The translations under genes and the position numbers were made by a program. Below, piece after piece: positions 1 through 6,556 of a stretch of DNA of 6,556 bases. Below the pieces are notes generated by a model that worked only from the letters and a program-made list of their open reading frames with translations, searched no databases and was not told the origin of the DNA. Where the stretch lies: NCBI GenBank assembly GCA_018654125.1, contig JABIME010000336.1, positions 1-6,556 of the forward strand, read 5' to 3'. The DNA comes from Candidatus Cloacimonadota bacterium. Its GTDB lineage: Bacteria; Cloacimonadota; Cloacimonadia; Cloacimonadales; TCS61. Numbering within the stretch: position 1 is the first letter of the stretch; each line of letters opens with the position of its first letter.

Positions 1-114
<114 letters not shown>

Positions 115-235
115 TATTTTAGTAAGCAAGAATAAATAGATCCATCTTGTATTTTAGACAAATAATAAACGTTAGAGAATTTTACCATACATCATTACAT
201 ATTATAAATTATGCAGTAAACTGTGAGCATATTTT

Positions 236-274
236 TGCTGAGTTAGCATTACATAATGCATGACCACTTCAGCA
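236..274 (+). other. Possible bulged stem-loop in the intergenic region
   Basis: The outer arms TGCTGA (236-241) and TCAGCA (269-274) are perfect complements. Inside them GCATTA (246-251) pairs with TAATGC (254-259) across a 2-base gap. A competing pairing exists between AGTTAGC (241-247) and GCTAACT (290-296), which would disrupt the outer stem. No T-run follows, so it does not look like an intrinsic terminator. In DNA this AT-rich, short complementary arms arise often by chance, so the call is weak. Confidence 0.25.
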
Positions 275-333
275 TAATTATCTGTTTAAGCTAACTTTAG
301 GGATATACCAAACCATAAGGCAATTCATTGTGA

Positions 334-401
334 ATTCCAATTAGTAGGCAGTTATATCATCATATTATAGTAATGAGATAGTGGTCGTAATTAATTGGAA
401 T
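334..401. repeat. 10-bp inverted repeat with a 48-bp spacer
   Basis: ATTCCAATTA (334-343) is an exact reverse complement of TAATTGGAAT (392-401). The second arm ends 44 bp before the first ATG of the propeller gene, so the pair spans the expected promoter/5' leader. It could be a pair of regulator half-sites or a long-loop RNA stem, or chance in AT-rich DNA. The arms extend by no further Watson-Crick pair on the outer side. Confidence 0.35.
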
Positions 402-436
402 GGCAATTGCAAATTAGAATGTAAATAATTTTAATT

Positions 437-442
437 GAGGGG
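437..442 (+). promoter_or_regulatory. Ribosome binding site for the propeller gene; bears on start choice
   Basis: The Shine-Dalgarno-like GAGGGG precedes tandem ATG codons at 445 and 448. Aligning its GAGG part (437-440) with the anti-SD leaves 4 bases before the first ATG and 7 before the second. The second ATG (448) is therefore the better-spaced start, giving an N-terminus of MKTIVATFL. The choice changes only one residue of a cleaved signal peptide. Confidence 0.6.
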
Positions 443-444
443 TT

Positions 445-2790
445 ATGATGAAAACAATTGTTGCTACTTTTTTATTATGCGCTGTCGTATTAGTTTCTGC
501 TATGGATAACCAGTTTATAATGCACGAAATTTGTACTGATTATGATGAAGGAATGGAAATTTTCTCGATTGATTTTGATAATGATGGAGATTTTGATCTG
601 CTTACTGCCGGAGCTGATTGCATATTATGGTTGAACGATGGATCGGGCAACTTTTCAGGAACAACAATTTATTCAAATCCAAGTTGGGCACGCTCAATAA
701 GAGCTGCAGATCTAGATAACGATGATGATAATGATATTGTATTGGCAGCACTTGCTAGCAATCTGGTAGTTATCATAGAAAATACCGAAACCGGATTTAT
801 TCAAACAGAATTAGATAACTCACTTGTAATGCCACACACCATCGACCTTAAAGATCTGGATGGAGATGGAGACATAGATATTCTATGTTCTGAATTTGAT
901 ATGTCAAATGCTTTGAGCGAAGTAGTATGGTGGAGAAATGATGGAGATCTTGGTTTCTCTGATAAGATCATTATTTCCGAAATATTCCAACAATCTACAT
1001 ATGTCTTTGCAGATTTCATAAACTCTGATGATGATATGGATGTTGTGGCTTGTGGTGAAATACTAAATGATATTGTCTGGTGGGAAAATGATGGAACTCA
1101 AAATTTTGGAGATGGTATAGTTGTAGACCCGTATTTTAATCGTGTTCATACTATTGTGGGCAATGATTTAGATGAAGATGGAGATATTGATATTCTTGGT
1201 GCTGCCTGTATGGGTGGACTCCTGGCTTGGTGGGATAACGATGGTGAGGGAGGTTTTACCCGAAATGATATCGACACTTTTGGTGGAGCTTTGTGGATGG
1301 ATTGTGCTGATTTTGATTTGGATGGGGATAACGATCTTTTTGCAGTTGGTCAAGGTCCTGACAATGCCTATATATATGAGAATTTGGGAGATGAGGTGTT
1401 CGATGAATTTCCACTCCCCGGACTTTTTGAAGATGGGTTCAGTGCTACTGCACAAGATTTTGATAATGATGGAGATATTGATTTGGCAGCAATTGGAAGG
1501 TCTTCAGGACAAATCTGTTGGTGGGAAAACAAATTGTACAGCGCAAACTTCACTGTAGAATATACTACAGGTAATGCTCCCTACACTGCAACTTTTGCTG
1601 ACCTTTCAAATTCATTAGATCCAATTACAGCATGGTTTTGGGATTTTGATAATGATGGGAGCTTTGATGGTTTTGAACAAAATCCAACTTGGACATATGA
1701 AGAACCGGGGACATATTCTGTGCTACTGGTAGTTCTGGCAGGAGAAAACACGATCTCATACTTGAAGGAAGATTACATTCAGGTTTTCAATGATCACACA
1801 GCACTGGAATTTGATTCTGTTGAGAGTCATATTATATGCCCATCGGAGACCTCAACAGAAATCTCTGAAGAATTTACTGTCGAATCCTGGATCTATCCCT
1901 ATTCCTATGGTTCTGATGCAGTTTTTGGCTGGGGAAGAATATTCGATAAAACCTATATCTCAATATTTCTAAATAACGTATTTGTTCTCTATCCAAATCA
2001 CTCTATTGTGCTGCAAATGCAGCACGCAGATGGAACATTGAGTTCTTCTGCATCACCCGAAAATTCAATTCAGCTAAATGAGTGGATCCATGTTGCAATC
2101 AGTTATGACGGGGTCAATTTGGTAAGAATATTCATTAATGGAGATGAAATAATCACAACTTACCCAACTGCACCATCAGGTATAGTAGAAGATAATATTA
2201 ACCAAGATATCTATCTTGGAAACCTTGCGATGCTTAATAAAAGTTTTGATGGTGTCATTGATGAGGTGAGAGTTTGGGACTATTTTATGGATCAAGGTGA
2301 AGTTATACAAAACATGAATAAATATCTTCATGGCTTTGAAGATGGATTAGTACATTACTGGCAGATCAATGAGGGGAATGGTGCAATGATACTTGATAAA
2401 GCGGGTGATAATGCAGGTGTTTTGTGGCAAACGAACTGGATAGAAGGAGTTGAACTAGATCCGGTGGGAACTGCCCAAACAAATATTTTAGGACCAGTTA
2501 AAGAACTCTCTAATTATCCTAATCCATTTAATCCTTCTACGACAATTTCTTTTTCATTAACCGCTGAGAATGCTATTAGTGCACAACTAGGAATCTATAA
2601 TTTGAAAGGGCAAAAAGTGAAAACCTTAGACTGCAGCAATTCTTTTGCTACTGTTTCAACAAAGTTTACGCACTCCATAATTTGGAACGGTACTGATGAC
2701 AATAACCAACCTGTTGCATCAGGTATATATTTCTTCAAATTAAAATCCGCGGATTTCCAACAAACAAGAAAAATGATGTTATTGAAATAA
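445..2790 (+). CDS. Secreted FG-GAP propeller / PKD / LamG protein with C-terminal sorting domain
   Basis: This is a complete 781-residue exported protein, numbered from the first of two ATGs. Residues 1-19 form a signal peptide (basic start, hydrophobic FLLCAVVLV, cleavage near VSA). Residues about 40-364 hold seven FG-GAP/VCBS repeats, with calcium-loop motifs such as DFDNDGDFD starting at 43, 89, 137, 190, 241, 289 and 338; most are followed by a WW.NDG strand, which indicates a seven-bladed beta-propeller. Residues about 366-450 are a PKD domain (WFWDFDNDG, then TWTYEEPGTYSV). Residues about 452-660 are a LamG/concanavalin-like domain (FTVESWIYP, LNEWIHVAISYDG, FDGVIDEVRVWD). Residues about 686-781 are a FlgD-Ig-like/type IX sorting module (YPNPFNPSTT, IYNLKGQKVKTL, SGIYFFKL, MMLLK). 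No catalytic motif is visible. Surface attachment and glycan or protein binding are inferred from the domain set. The fourth loop (DFINSDDDMD) is degenerate. No specific gene name is recognised. Confidence 0.9.
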   Translation: MMKTIVATFLLCAVVLVSAMDNQFIMHEICTDYDEGMEIFSIDFDNDGDFDLLTAGADCILWLNDGSGNFSGTTIYSNPSWARSIRAADLDNDDDNDIVLAALASNLVVIIENTETGFIQTELDNSLVMPHTIDLKDLDGDGDIDILCSEFDMSNALSEVVWWRNDGDLGFSDKIIISEIFQQSTYVFADFINSDDDMDVVACGEILNDIVWWENDGTQNFGDGIVVDPYFNRVHTIVGNDLDEDGDIDILGAACMGGLLAWWDNDGEGGFTRNDIDTFGGALWMDCADFDLDGDNDLFAVGQGPDNAYIYENLGDEVFDEFPLPGLFEDGFSATAQDFDNDGDIDLAAIGRSSGQICWWENKLYSANFTVEYTTGNAPYTATFADLSNSLDPITAWFWDFDNDGSFDGFEQNPTWTYEEPGTYSVLLVVLAGENTISYLKEDYIQVFNDHTALEFDSVESHIICPSETSTEISEEFTVESWIYPYSYGSDAVFGWGRIFDKTYISIFLNNVFVLYPNHSIVLQMQHADGTLSSSASPENSIQLNEWIHVAISYDGVNLVRIFINGDEIITTYPTAPSGIVEDNINQDIYLGNLAMLNKSFDGVIDEVRVWDYFMDQGEVIQNMNKYLHGFEDGLVHYWQINEGNGAMILDKAGDNAGVLWQTNWIEGVELDPVGTAQTNILGPVKELSNYPNPFNPSTTISFSLTAENAISAQLGIYNLKGQKVKTLDCSNSFATVSTKFTHSIIWNGTDDNNQPVASGIYFFKLKSADFQQTRKMMLLK
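571..1482 (+). repeat. Seven FG-GAP/VCBS repeats encoding a beta-propeller
   Basis: Within the propeller gene, seven acidic DxDxDGDxD-type loops recur every 46 to 53 residues. They start at residues 43, 89 (DLDNDDDND), 137 (DLDGDGDID), 190 (degenerate), 241 (DLDEDGDID), 289 (DFDLDGDND) and 338 (DFDNDGDID). Such loops bind calcium in integrin-type propellers. Seven evenly spaced copies match a closed seven-bladed ring. The coordinates run from the first to the last loop; blade boundaries extend somewhat beyond. Confidence 0.85.
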
Positions 2791-2796
2791 TTTTAT

Positions 2797-2812
2797 GAAT
2801 CTAAGCAGATTC
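2797..2812 (+). terminator. Short hairpin just after the propeller gene; weak terminator candidate
   Basis: GAATCT (2797-2802) and AGATTC (2807-2812) form a perfect 6-bp stem with an AAGC loop, starting 7 bases after the TAA stop. The following bases (TTGCTATTGTG) are T-rich but not a proper U-tract, and the stem is low in GC. It could be a weak terminator or a 3'-end stabilising hairpin. Confidence 0.3.
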
Positions 2813-2985
2813 TTGCTATTGTGTAATTACGGACAGCCAATGTACATTAACGAACAGTGAGTTTATATGAACAAATTTGGTAATAAGCATCAATTCATAT
2901 ATTTTTAGAATTCTACTAATTCTCTTTAGTGATTTGTAAATATTAAACAGCTATGTATTAAATATTATATAAATGATTAAATTAA

Positions 2986-3014
2986 TTGATTTTATGTTAT
3001 CAAATAGATAAAAT
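2986..3014 (+). promoter_or_regulatory. Candidate sigma70-like promoter for the C25 gene
   Basis: TTGATT (2986-2991) and TAAAAT (3009-3014) are separated by exactly 17 bases, matching the -35 consensus at 4 of 6 and the -10 consensus at 5 of 6 positions. Transcription would start near 3021, giving a leader of about 120 bases. A second TATAAT at 3032-3037 has no matching -35 box. In DNA this AT-rich, matches like this occur by chance, and the promoter consensus of this lineage is unknown to me. Confidence 0.3.
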
Positions 3015-3045
3015 TAATTTATAATTTACTATATAATACAAATTA

Positions 3046-3071
3046 TAATACACTCTTATTACAGTGTATTA
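3046..3071 (+). promoter_or_regulatory. 9-bp inverted repeat / leader hairpin upstream of the C25 gene
   Basis: TAATACACT (3046-3054) and AGTGTATTA (3063-3071) are perfect reverse complements separated by the 8 bases CTTATTAC. The element ends 69 bp before the start codon. It has the shape of a dimeric regulator operator, or of an RNA hairpin in the 5' leader. TTATTACA (3056-3063), which is mostly loop plus one stem base, is exactly complementary to TGTAATAA (3105-3112), 17 bases before the ribosome binding site, so loop-to-downstream pairing is possible. The function is unproven. Confidence 0.45.
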
Positions 3072-3129
3072 GCATACAAGTAATGGTATGGAACGTCAAA
3101 TGCTTGTAATAATCAATATAAATAAAATT

Positions 3130-3134
3130 AGGAG
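3130..3134 (+). promoter_or_regulatory. Ribosome binding site of the C25 gene
   Basis: AGGAG lies 6 bases before the ATG at 3141. It is a near-ideal Shine-Dalgarno sequence and fixes the start codon, which opens directly into a signal peptide. Confidence 0.85.
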
Positions 3135-3140
3135 CAGTAT

Positions 3141-6100
3141 ATGCAGAAAATTTTAATCTTTCTATTTCTTATCATGGCCTTTACAAATGTATTTTCAATT
3201 TGGAACGATATTCCACAAAATTCTACAGGTGAACTTTTTGAAGCAGAGACACTTGACCTAAACACTACAAAGTTGAGCTTTCAATTAGATGGATATGAAA
3301 TTGAAACACAGTTGATTAATGGAAAAAATTATCAAGAAATTTTCTATTGGAATGAAGGGGAATTCGTTGAAGTAGGGAAACCCAATCTACCAAGATTCAC
3401 CAGACTTGTTGCAATTCCCGCTCAAGGCGAAGTAACTTTTAAAATCACTTCACAAAATGACGAAGTAATTCAGGACATTACTGTTTATCCTAGGCAAAAC
3501 TTAAGTTCAGATAGTAAAAGAGAGGATAACTCTTTTGTGATAGATGAGGAATTTTATAATGATGAAGTGATCTTCCCTGGGCAAATAGTAGAGATTGCTT
3601 CACCGGCTATCATGCGTGATTACCGTATTGTTCCAGTTACAATAAATCCTTTTCAATATAGTCCTTTAGAAAACGAGCTATCTATTTTCACAAACTTAGA
3701 GATAACTATAGAATGTAATGGATTAGGTGGTTTGAATAAGAAGACAAAACAAAACAAAAGATCAAAATACTTTGAATCCATGTACCGATCCACAATTTTA
3801 AATTATAATTATGACATACGTGACAATGGTGAGTTTCAGGAACCTTGTTACCTGTTCATATATCCTGATGACGCTAATGTCGAGAGCGTATTGCAGATTT
3901 TGGCAGACTGGAAACATCAAAAAGGTTTTGATGTGGTTATGACAAATACAAGTGAAACTGGAACCACTTTAGCTGAGATTAAAAGTTATATCCAAGATGC
4001 TTATGATACTTGGGAAAATCCTCCCGAGTTTGTCTGCCTTGTAGGTGATGCGGGTGGAAATTATTCTATTCCCACAGGTCATCTCGATGGTGGAATGTAC
4101 AATGGTGAAGGAGATCATGTGTACACCACGCTAGAAGGAGATGATATTCTGGCAGATGTATTTATAGGAAGACTCTCCTTTAATTCAATCTTAGAGCTTC
4201 AAACAATTGTCGCTAAAATTCTGAATTATGAAAAAGAACCTTATCTAACTCAAACAGAATGGTATGATAAAACATTGCTAGTAGGTGACCCCTCAGATTC
4301 AGGACCTTCCTGTATTGAAACAAAACAGAACATAAAACAAATTATCGAACTCCAGAGACCTGATTTCAGTTTTCAGGAAGTATACGACACTTCACAAGGT
4401 AGCTGGGTTTACCAGATACAAAATGGAATCAATGAAGGAATGAGCTATTTTAATTATCGTGGTTTCGCAAATATGAGCGGTTGGAATAATAATAGCATCG
4501 ATAACTTAACTAATGGTAATATGATGCCAGTAGTTGTTTCACTTACATGTTTAACCGGTGATTTTGAAGGTACAAATGATTGTATAAGTGAACGATTTTT
4601 AAAAGCTGGTTCGCCTGGTAATTTGAAAGGAGCTGTAGCAGCTATTTCTACAGCTACAGGCAATACTCATACATGCTTTAATAATTGCGTAGATGTTGGA
4701 ATTTTTCATGGAATTTTTGTTGATGAAATATACCATATGGGTGGAGCTTTAAACAGAGGAAAATTAAATCTTTACCTCAATTACCCTGGCAATCCTGCTA
4801 ATGCAGTTGATCAGTTTTCATATTGGAATAACCTGATGGGAGATCCCGGCATGGAGATTTGGACGGGTATTCCCCAAGGACTTGTAGCCGATTATTCGGA
4901 TGAAGTAGTATTAGGTACAAATTTCTTTGTAGTAAATGTGGAAGATTTGAGTAACCTTCCTGTGGAAAATGCCTGGGTTACAATATTGAAAGGAGACGAT
5001 GAAATTTTCCAAACTGGATTGACTAATGAGAATGGTGAAGTTATCTTTCCTCTTGAAATAAGTAGCACCGGTGAAGTTACAGTTACAATCACAAAACACG
5101 ATTTTATTCCTCATATAAACAGCTTTAATATTGTAGAAGATTTATCACTCATCAATGTTGATGAATATCTAGTAGATGATGATAATAGTGGTAGTTCTTC
5201 TGGGAATGGAAATGGAATTATGAATCCCGGAGAAAATATTGAATTGAGTGTATCACTTGAAAATTTTGGAATATCACAGGTTAATTCAGTATCGGTTGAC
5301 ATTAGCTCTATCAGCGAGTATATCACAATTACAGATTCTCATGAAGATTATGGAAATATAGCCCCCGGAACTTCAGTTTATTCTGCTGATGATTTCGATT
5401 TTTCAGTTCATCCCGATGCACTTGATGGTACAATAATTCAATTAGATTTAAACATAACAGATAATTCAGGTTCTCATTGGACAGATTACATTTATTTATT
5501 AGTGGAAGGTGCAAACTTAATTTTTGTGAATTGTACAATACTAGATAACTCAAATGGTATATTTGATCCTGGTGAAACAGCTGAATTACAAATAATGCTC
5601 GAAAATAATGGTAATGTAGGACTCGTTGATGTATCAGCTACAATCAGTTGCGAAAATAGCTGGTTGAATATTGATGACCCAACCGGATTTTTCAATCAGA
5701 TTCAGCCTGGTAATCAATCCTCAAATACAAACGATACTTTTCAAATAAGTGCCGGAGCTATGCTTTTTCCTGGCACTCAATTAATTTTCGATCTGCATCT
5801 TTACAATACTTCTGGATATAATGATACAATACAGTTTGTCATTGATATGGGCAACCTAACTATTAATGACCCTCTTGGTCCTGATGAATACGGATATTCA
5901 TGTTATGATGATGGTGATCTTGAATACTATAAATCACCTTCTTATCAGTGGGTAGAAATTGATCCTGTATATGGAGGAGGTGGAACAGTAATACCACTTG
6001 TAGATGTAGGAAATATGGGTGATACAGATCTGATTAATCTTCCTTTCAATTTTAAATTCTATGGAGTGGATTATTCAAATATCACTGTTTGTTCCAACGG

Positions 6101-6556
6101 CTGGATAGCTCCGGGAGAATGTGATCTTGACACTTTTATGAACTGGAGTATACCAAGCCCTAGTGGACCATCACCTATCATTGCTCCATTTTGGGATGAT
6201 CTTATAATCACAGACGGCAATGTGTGTTACTATTATAATGTAGATCTTCATTGTTTCATTATTGAGTGGTCACGCTTATTAAATGAATACAATAGTGATG
6301 AAGAGACTTTTGAATTAATTATTTATGATCAAGCTTACTATCCAACATCCACTGAGGATAACGAGATATTGTTCCAATATAAAGTTGTAAATAATTCAGA
6401 TCAAGGCAGCTATGGAGGTGGATTTGTAAATCATGGACAATTTGCCACTGTAGGAATTGAAGATCAAAGTGGCACAATTGGATTGGAGTATACTTATAAT
6501 AATTCTTATCCAACTTCTGCAAAACTCTTGCAAAATGAGATGGCAATATTATTCAC
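3141..6556 (+). CDS. Secreted C25 (gingipain-like) peptidase homologue, 3' end beyond the window
   Basis: The frame is open from ATG 3141 to the window edge: 1138 codons with no stop. Residues 1-19 are a signal peptide (KILIFLFLIMAF, cleavage near NVFS). Residues about 60-192 resemble the C25 propeptide (VGKPNLPRF, PAIMRDYRIVPV, PFQYSPLENEL). Residues about 234-578 are the caspase-fold C25 domain (FVCLVGDA at 297-304, DVFIGRL at 339-345, LLVGDP at 379-384, SLTCLTGDF with the presumed nucleophile Cys470, and a closing MGDPGMEIW). The Y-x-G-His motif that should supply the catalytic His reads NYRGFAN, with Phe442 at that position. Residues about 580-665 form an Ig-like/carboxypeptidase-regulatory-like domain. 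Residues about 670-905 hold two related beta-rich repeats, and 913-1138 a further beta domain ending in AILFT. A C-terminal sorting module is expected downstream. The role is an extracellular cysteine protease or an inactive, binding-only relative. Substrate specificity cannot be read. Confidence 0.88.
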   Translation, partial: MQKILIFLFLIMAFTNVFSIWNDIPQNSTGELFEAETLDLNTTKLSFQLDGYEIETQLINGKNYQEIFYWNEGEFVEVGKPNLPRFTRLVAIPAQGEVTFKITSQNDEVIQDITVYPRQNLSSDSKREDNSFVIDEEFYNDEVIFPGQIVEIASPAIMRDYRIVPVTINPFQYSPLENELSIFTNLEITIECNGLGGLNKKTKQNKRSKYFESMYRSTILNYNYDIRDNGEFQEPCYLFIYPDDANVESVLQILADWKHQKGFDVVMTNTSETGTTLAEIKSYIQDAYDTWENPPEFVCLVGDAGGNYSIPTGHLDGGMYNGEGDHVYTTLEGDDILADVFIGRLSFNSILELQTIVAKILNYEKEPYLTQTEWYDKTLLVGDPSDSGPSCIETKQNIKQIIELQRPDFSFQEVYDTSQGSWVYQIQNGINEGMSYFNYRGFANMSGWNNNSIDNLTNGNMMPVVVSLTCLTGDFEGTNDCISERFLKAGSPGNLKGAVAAISTATGNTHTCFNNCVDVGIFHGIFVDEIYHMGGALNRGKLNLYLNYPGNPANAVDQFSYWNNLMGDPGMEIWTGIPQGLVADYSDEVVLGTNFFVVNVEDLSNLPVENAWVTILKGDDEIFQTGLTNENGEVIFPLEISSTGEVTVTITKHDFIPHINSFNIVEDLSLINVDEYLVDDDNSGSSSGNGNGIMNPGENIELSVSLENFGISQVNSVSVDISSISEYITITDSHEDYGNIAPGTSVYSADDFDFSVHPDALDGTIIQLDLNITDNSGSHWTDYIYLLVEGANLIFVNCTILDNSNGIFDPGETAELQIMLENNGNVGLVDVSATISCENSWLNIDDPTGFFNQIQPGNQSSNTNDTFQISAGAMLFPGTQLIFDLHLYNTSGYNDTIQFVIDMGNLTINDPLGPDEYGYSCYDDGDLEYYKSPSYQWVEIDPVYGGGGTVIPLVDVGNMGDTDLINLPFNFKFYGVDYSNITVCSNGWIAPGECDLDTFMNWSIPSPSGPSPIIAPFWDDLIITDGNVCYYYNVDLHCFIIEWSRLLNEYNSDEETFELIIYDQAYYPTSTEDNEILFQYKVVNNSDQGSYGGGFVNHGQFATVGIEDQSGTIGLEYTYNNSYPTSAKLLQNEMAILF
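5148..5855 (+). repeat. Two tandem beta-rich repeats in the C25 protein
   Basis: Residues about 670-792 and 793-905 align as two copies of one module. Each opens with a short strand, then an Asp/Asn-rich turn leading to G-I-x-x-PGE (NGIMNPGE at 691-698, NGIFDPGE at 805-812), then 'L.LENFG' or 'M.LENNGN', the signature of CARDB-like Ig modules. The first copy carries a Gly/Ser-rich insertion (SGSSSGNGNG) missing from the second. Similar modules are common stalk domains in secreted proteins of FCB-group bacteria. A spacer role is inferred. Confidence 0.6.

Larger units (their letters stand above)
115..444. other. Intergenic region between murA and the propeller gene
   Basis: This 330-bp AT-rich stretch has no convincing coding frame; the best short frames are about a dozen codons and lack a ribosome binding site. 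It holds a possible bulged stem-loop (236-274), a 10-bp inverted repeat (334-343 with 392-401), the 8-bp palindrome GCAATTGC (403-410) and a 9-bp direct repeat CATTACATA (193-201 and 247-255). I found no strong intrinsic terminator for murA and no promoter with both hexamers well matched. It presumably contains the murA terminator and the promoter of the gene at 445, but I cannot place them. Confidence 0.7.
2791..3140. other. Very AT-rich intergenic region before the C25 gene
   Basis: This 350-bp stretch has no supportable gene; the only frames are tiny, such as 13 codons from 2867 without a good ribosome binding site. From about 2940 to 3050 it is almost entirely A and T, as is common around promoters. 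It contains the post-stop hairpin, a small AGAATT/AATTCT inverted repeat (2907-2912 and 2918-2923), a weak promoter candidate (2986-3014) and a 9-bp inverted repeat in the presumed leader of the next gene (3046-3071). The length and content suggest separate transcription of the two large genes. Confidence 0.7.

Noticed and set aside
127..155. Possible murA terminator: CAAGA/TCTTG with a following T-rich stretch
   Set aside because: The stem is only 5 bp, the loop is 13 bases, GC content is low and the T-run is just four bases. It is too weak to call.
193..255. 9-bp direct repeat CATTACATA, two copies 54 bp apart
   Set aside because: There are only two short AT-rich copies, with no flanking similarity, so there is no case for a CRISPR, iteron or mobile-element origin.
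256..294. 12-codon open frame in the first intergenic region
   Set aside because: It has no ribosome binding site and overlaps the possible stem-loop; it is indistinguishable from chance.
1172..1558. 128-codon + strand open frame inside the propeller gene
   Set aside because: It is out of frame with the propeller repeats, has no ribosome binding site, and its Ile/Met/Leu-rich translation is the shifted reading of GAT-rich Asp loops. The protein in the main frame is clearly real.
2867..2908. 13-codon open frame in the second intergenic region
   Set aside because: There is no proper ribosome binding site and it is far upstream of the next gene. Such short frames are expected by chance.
4454..5695. 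Several minus-strand open frames of 66-74 codons opposite the C25 gene
   Set aside because: They overlap one another and the well-supported + strand coding frame, lack ribosome binding sites and show no recognisable motifs. They are shadows.
6319..6546. 75-codon minus-strand open frame near the window end
   Set aside because: It lies opposite a conserved beta domain of the C25 protein and shows no domain or ribosome binding site.

Overview
The window looks like chromosomal DNA from an AT-rich member of the FCB (Fibrobacteres-Chlorobi-Bacteroidetes) superphylum. Candidatus Cloacimonadota or a related uncultured lineage fits best. This rests on three things seen here: a C-terminal 'YPNPFNPSTTISFSL' plus FlgD-Ig-like/type IX sorting module, a gingipain-like C25 peptidase with its propeptide, and codon use strongly biased to A/T third positions. 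The lineage is an inference; no rRNA or other phylogenetic marker is present apart from 37 codons of murA.

Layout, all on the + strand. (1) 1-114: the 3' end of murA, the first committed enzyme of peptidoglycan synthesis. (2) 115-444: AT-rich non-coding DNA with a possible stem-loop and a 10-bp inverted repeat. (3) 445-2790: a complete secreted 781-residue protein made of a signal peptide, a seven-bladed FG-GAP/VCBS beta-propeller, a PKD domain, a LamG/concanavalin-like domain and a C-terminal sorting module. (4) 2791-3140: a very AT-rich gap with a short hairpin after the stop, a weak sigma70-like promoter candidate and a 9-bp inverted repeat in the leader of the next gene. (5) 3141-6556: a large secreted C25 (gingipain-like) protein, open at the window edge after 1138 codons, consisting of signal peptide, C25 propeptide, caspase-fold catalytic domain, a small Ig-like domain, two related beta-rich repeats and a further beta-rich domain. 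The reading frame has no stop to the last base.

The two large genes are separated by 350 bp and are probably transcribed separately. Both encode exported, multi-domain, beta-rich proteins, so the locus is best read as a cell-surface/secretome locus next to a housekeeping cell-wall gene. The propeller protein looks like an adhesin or binding scaffold.

The most notable observation is that the peptidase homologue keeps the expected catalytic cysteine (Cys470), but the motif that should carry the catalytic histidine reads NYRGFAN, with Phe442 at the His position. It may be a pseudo-protease or use a histidine from elsewhere, for example His510 in a THTCFNN motif. I see no tRNA, rRNA, CRISPR array, insertion sequence or integrase in the window.
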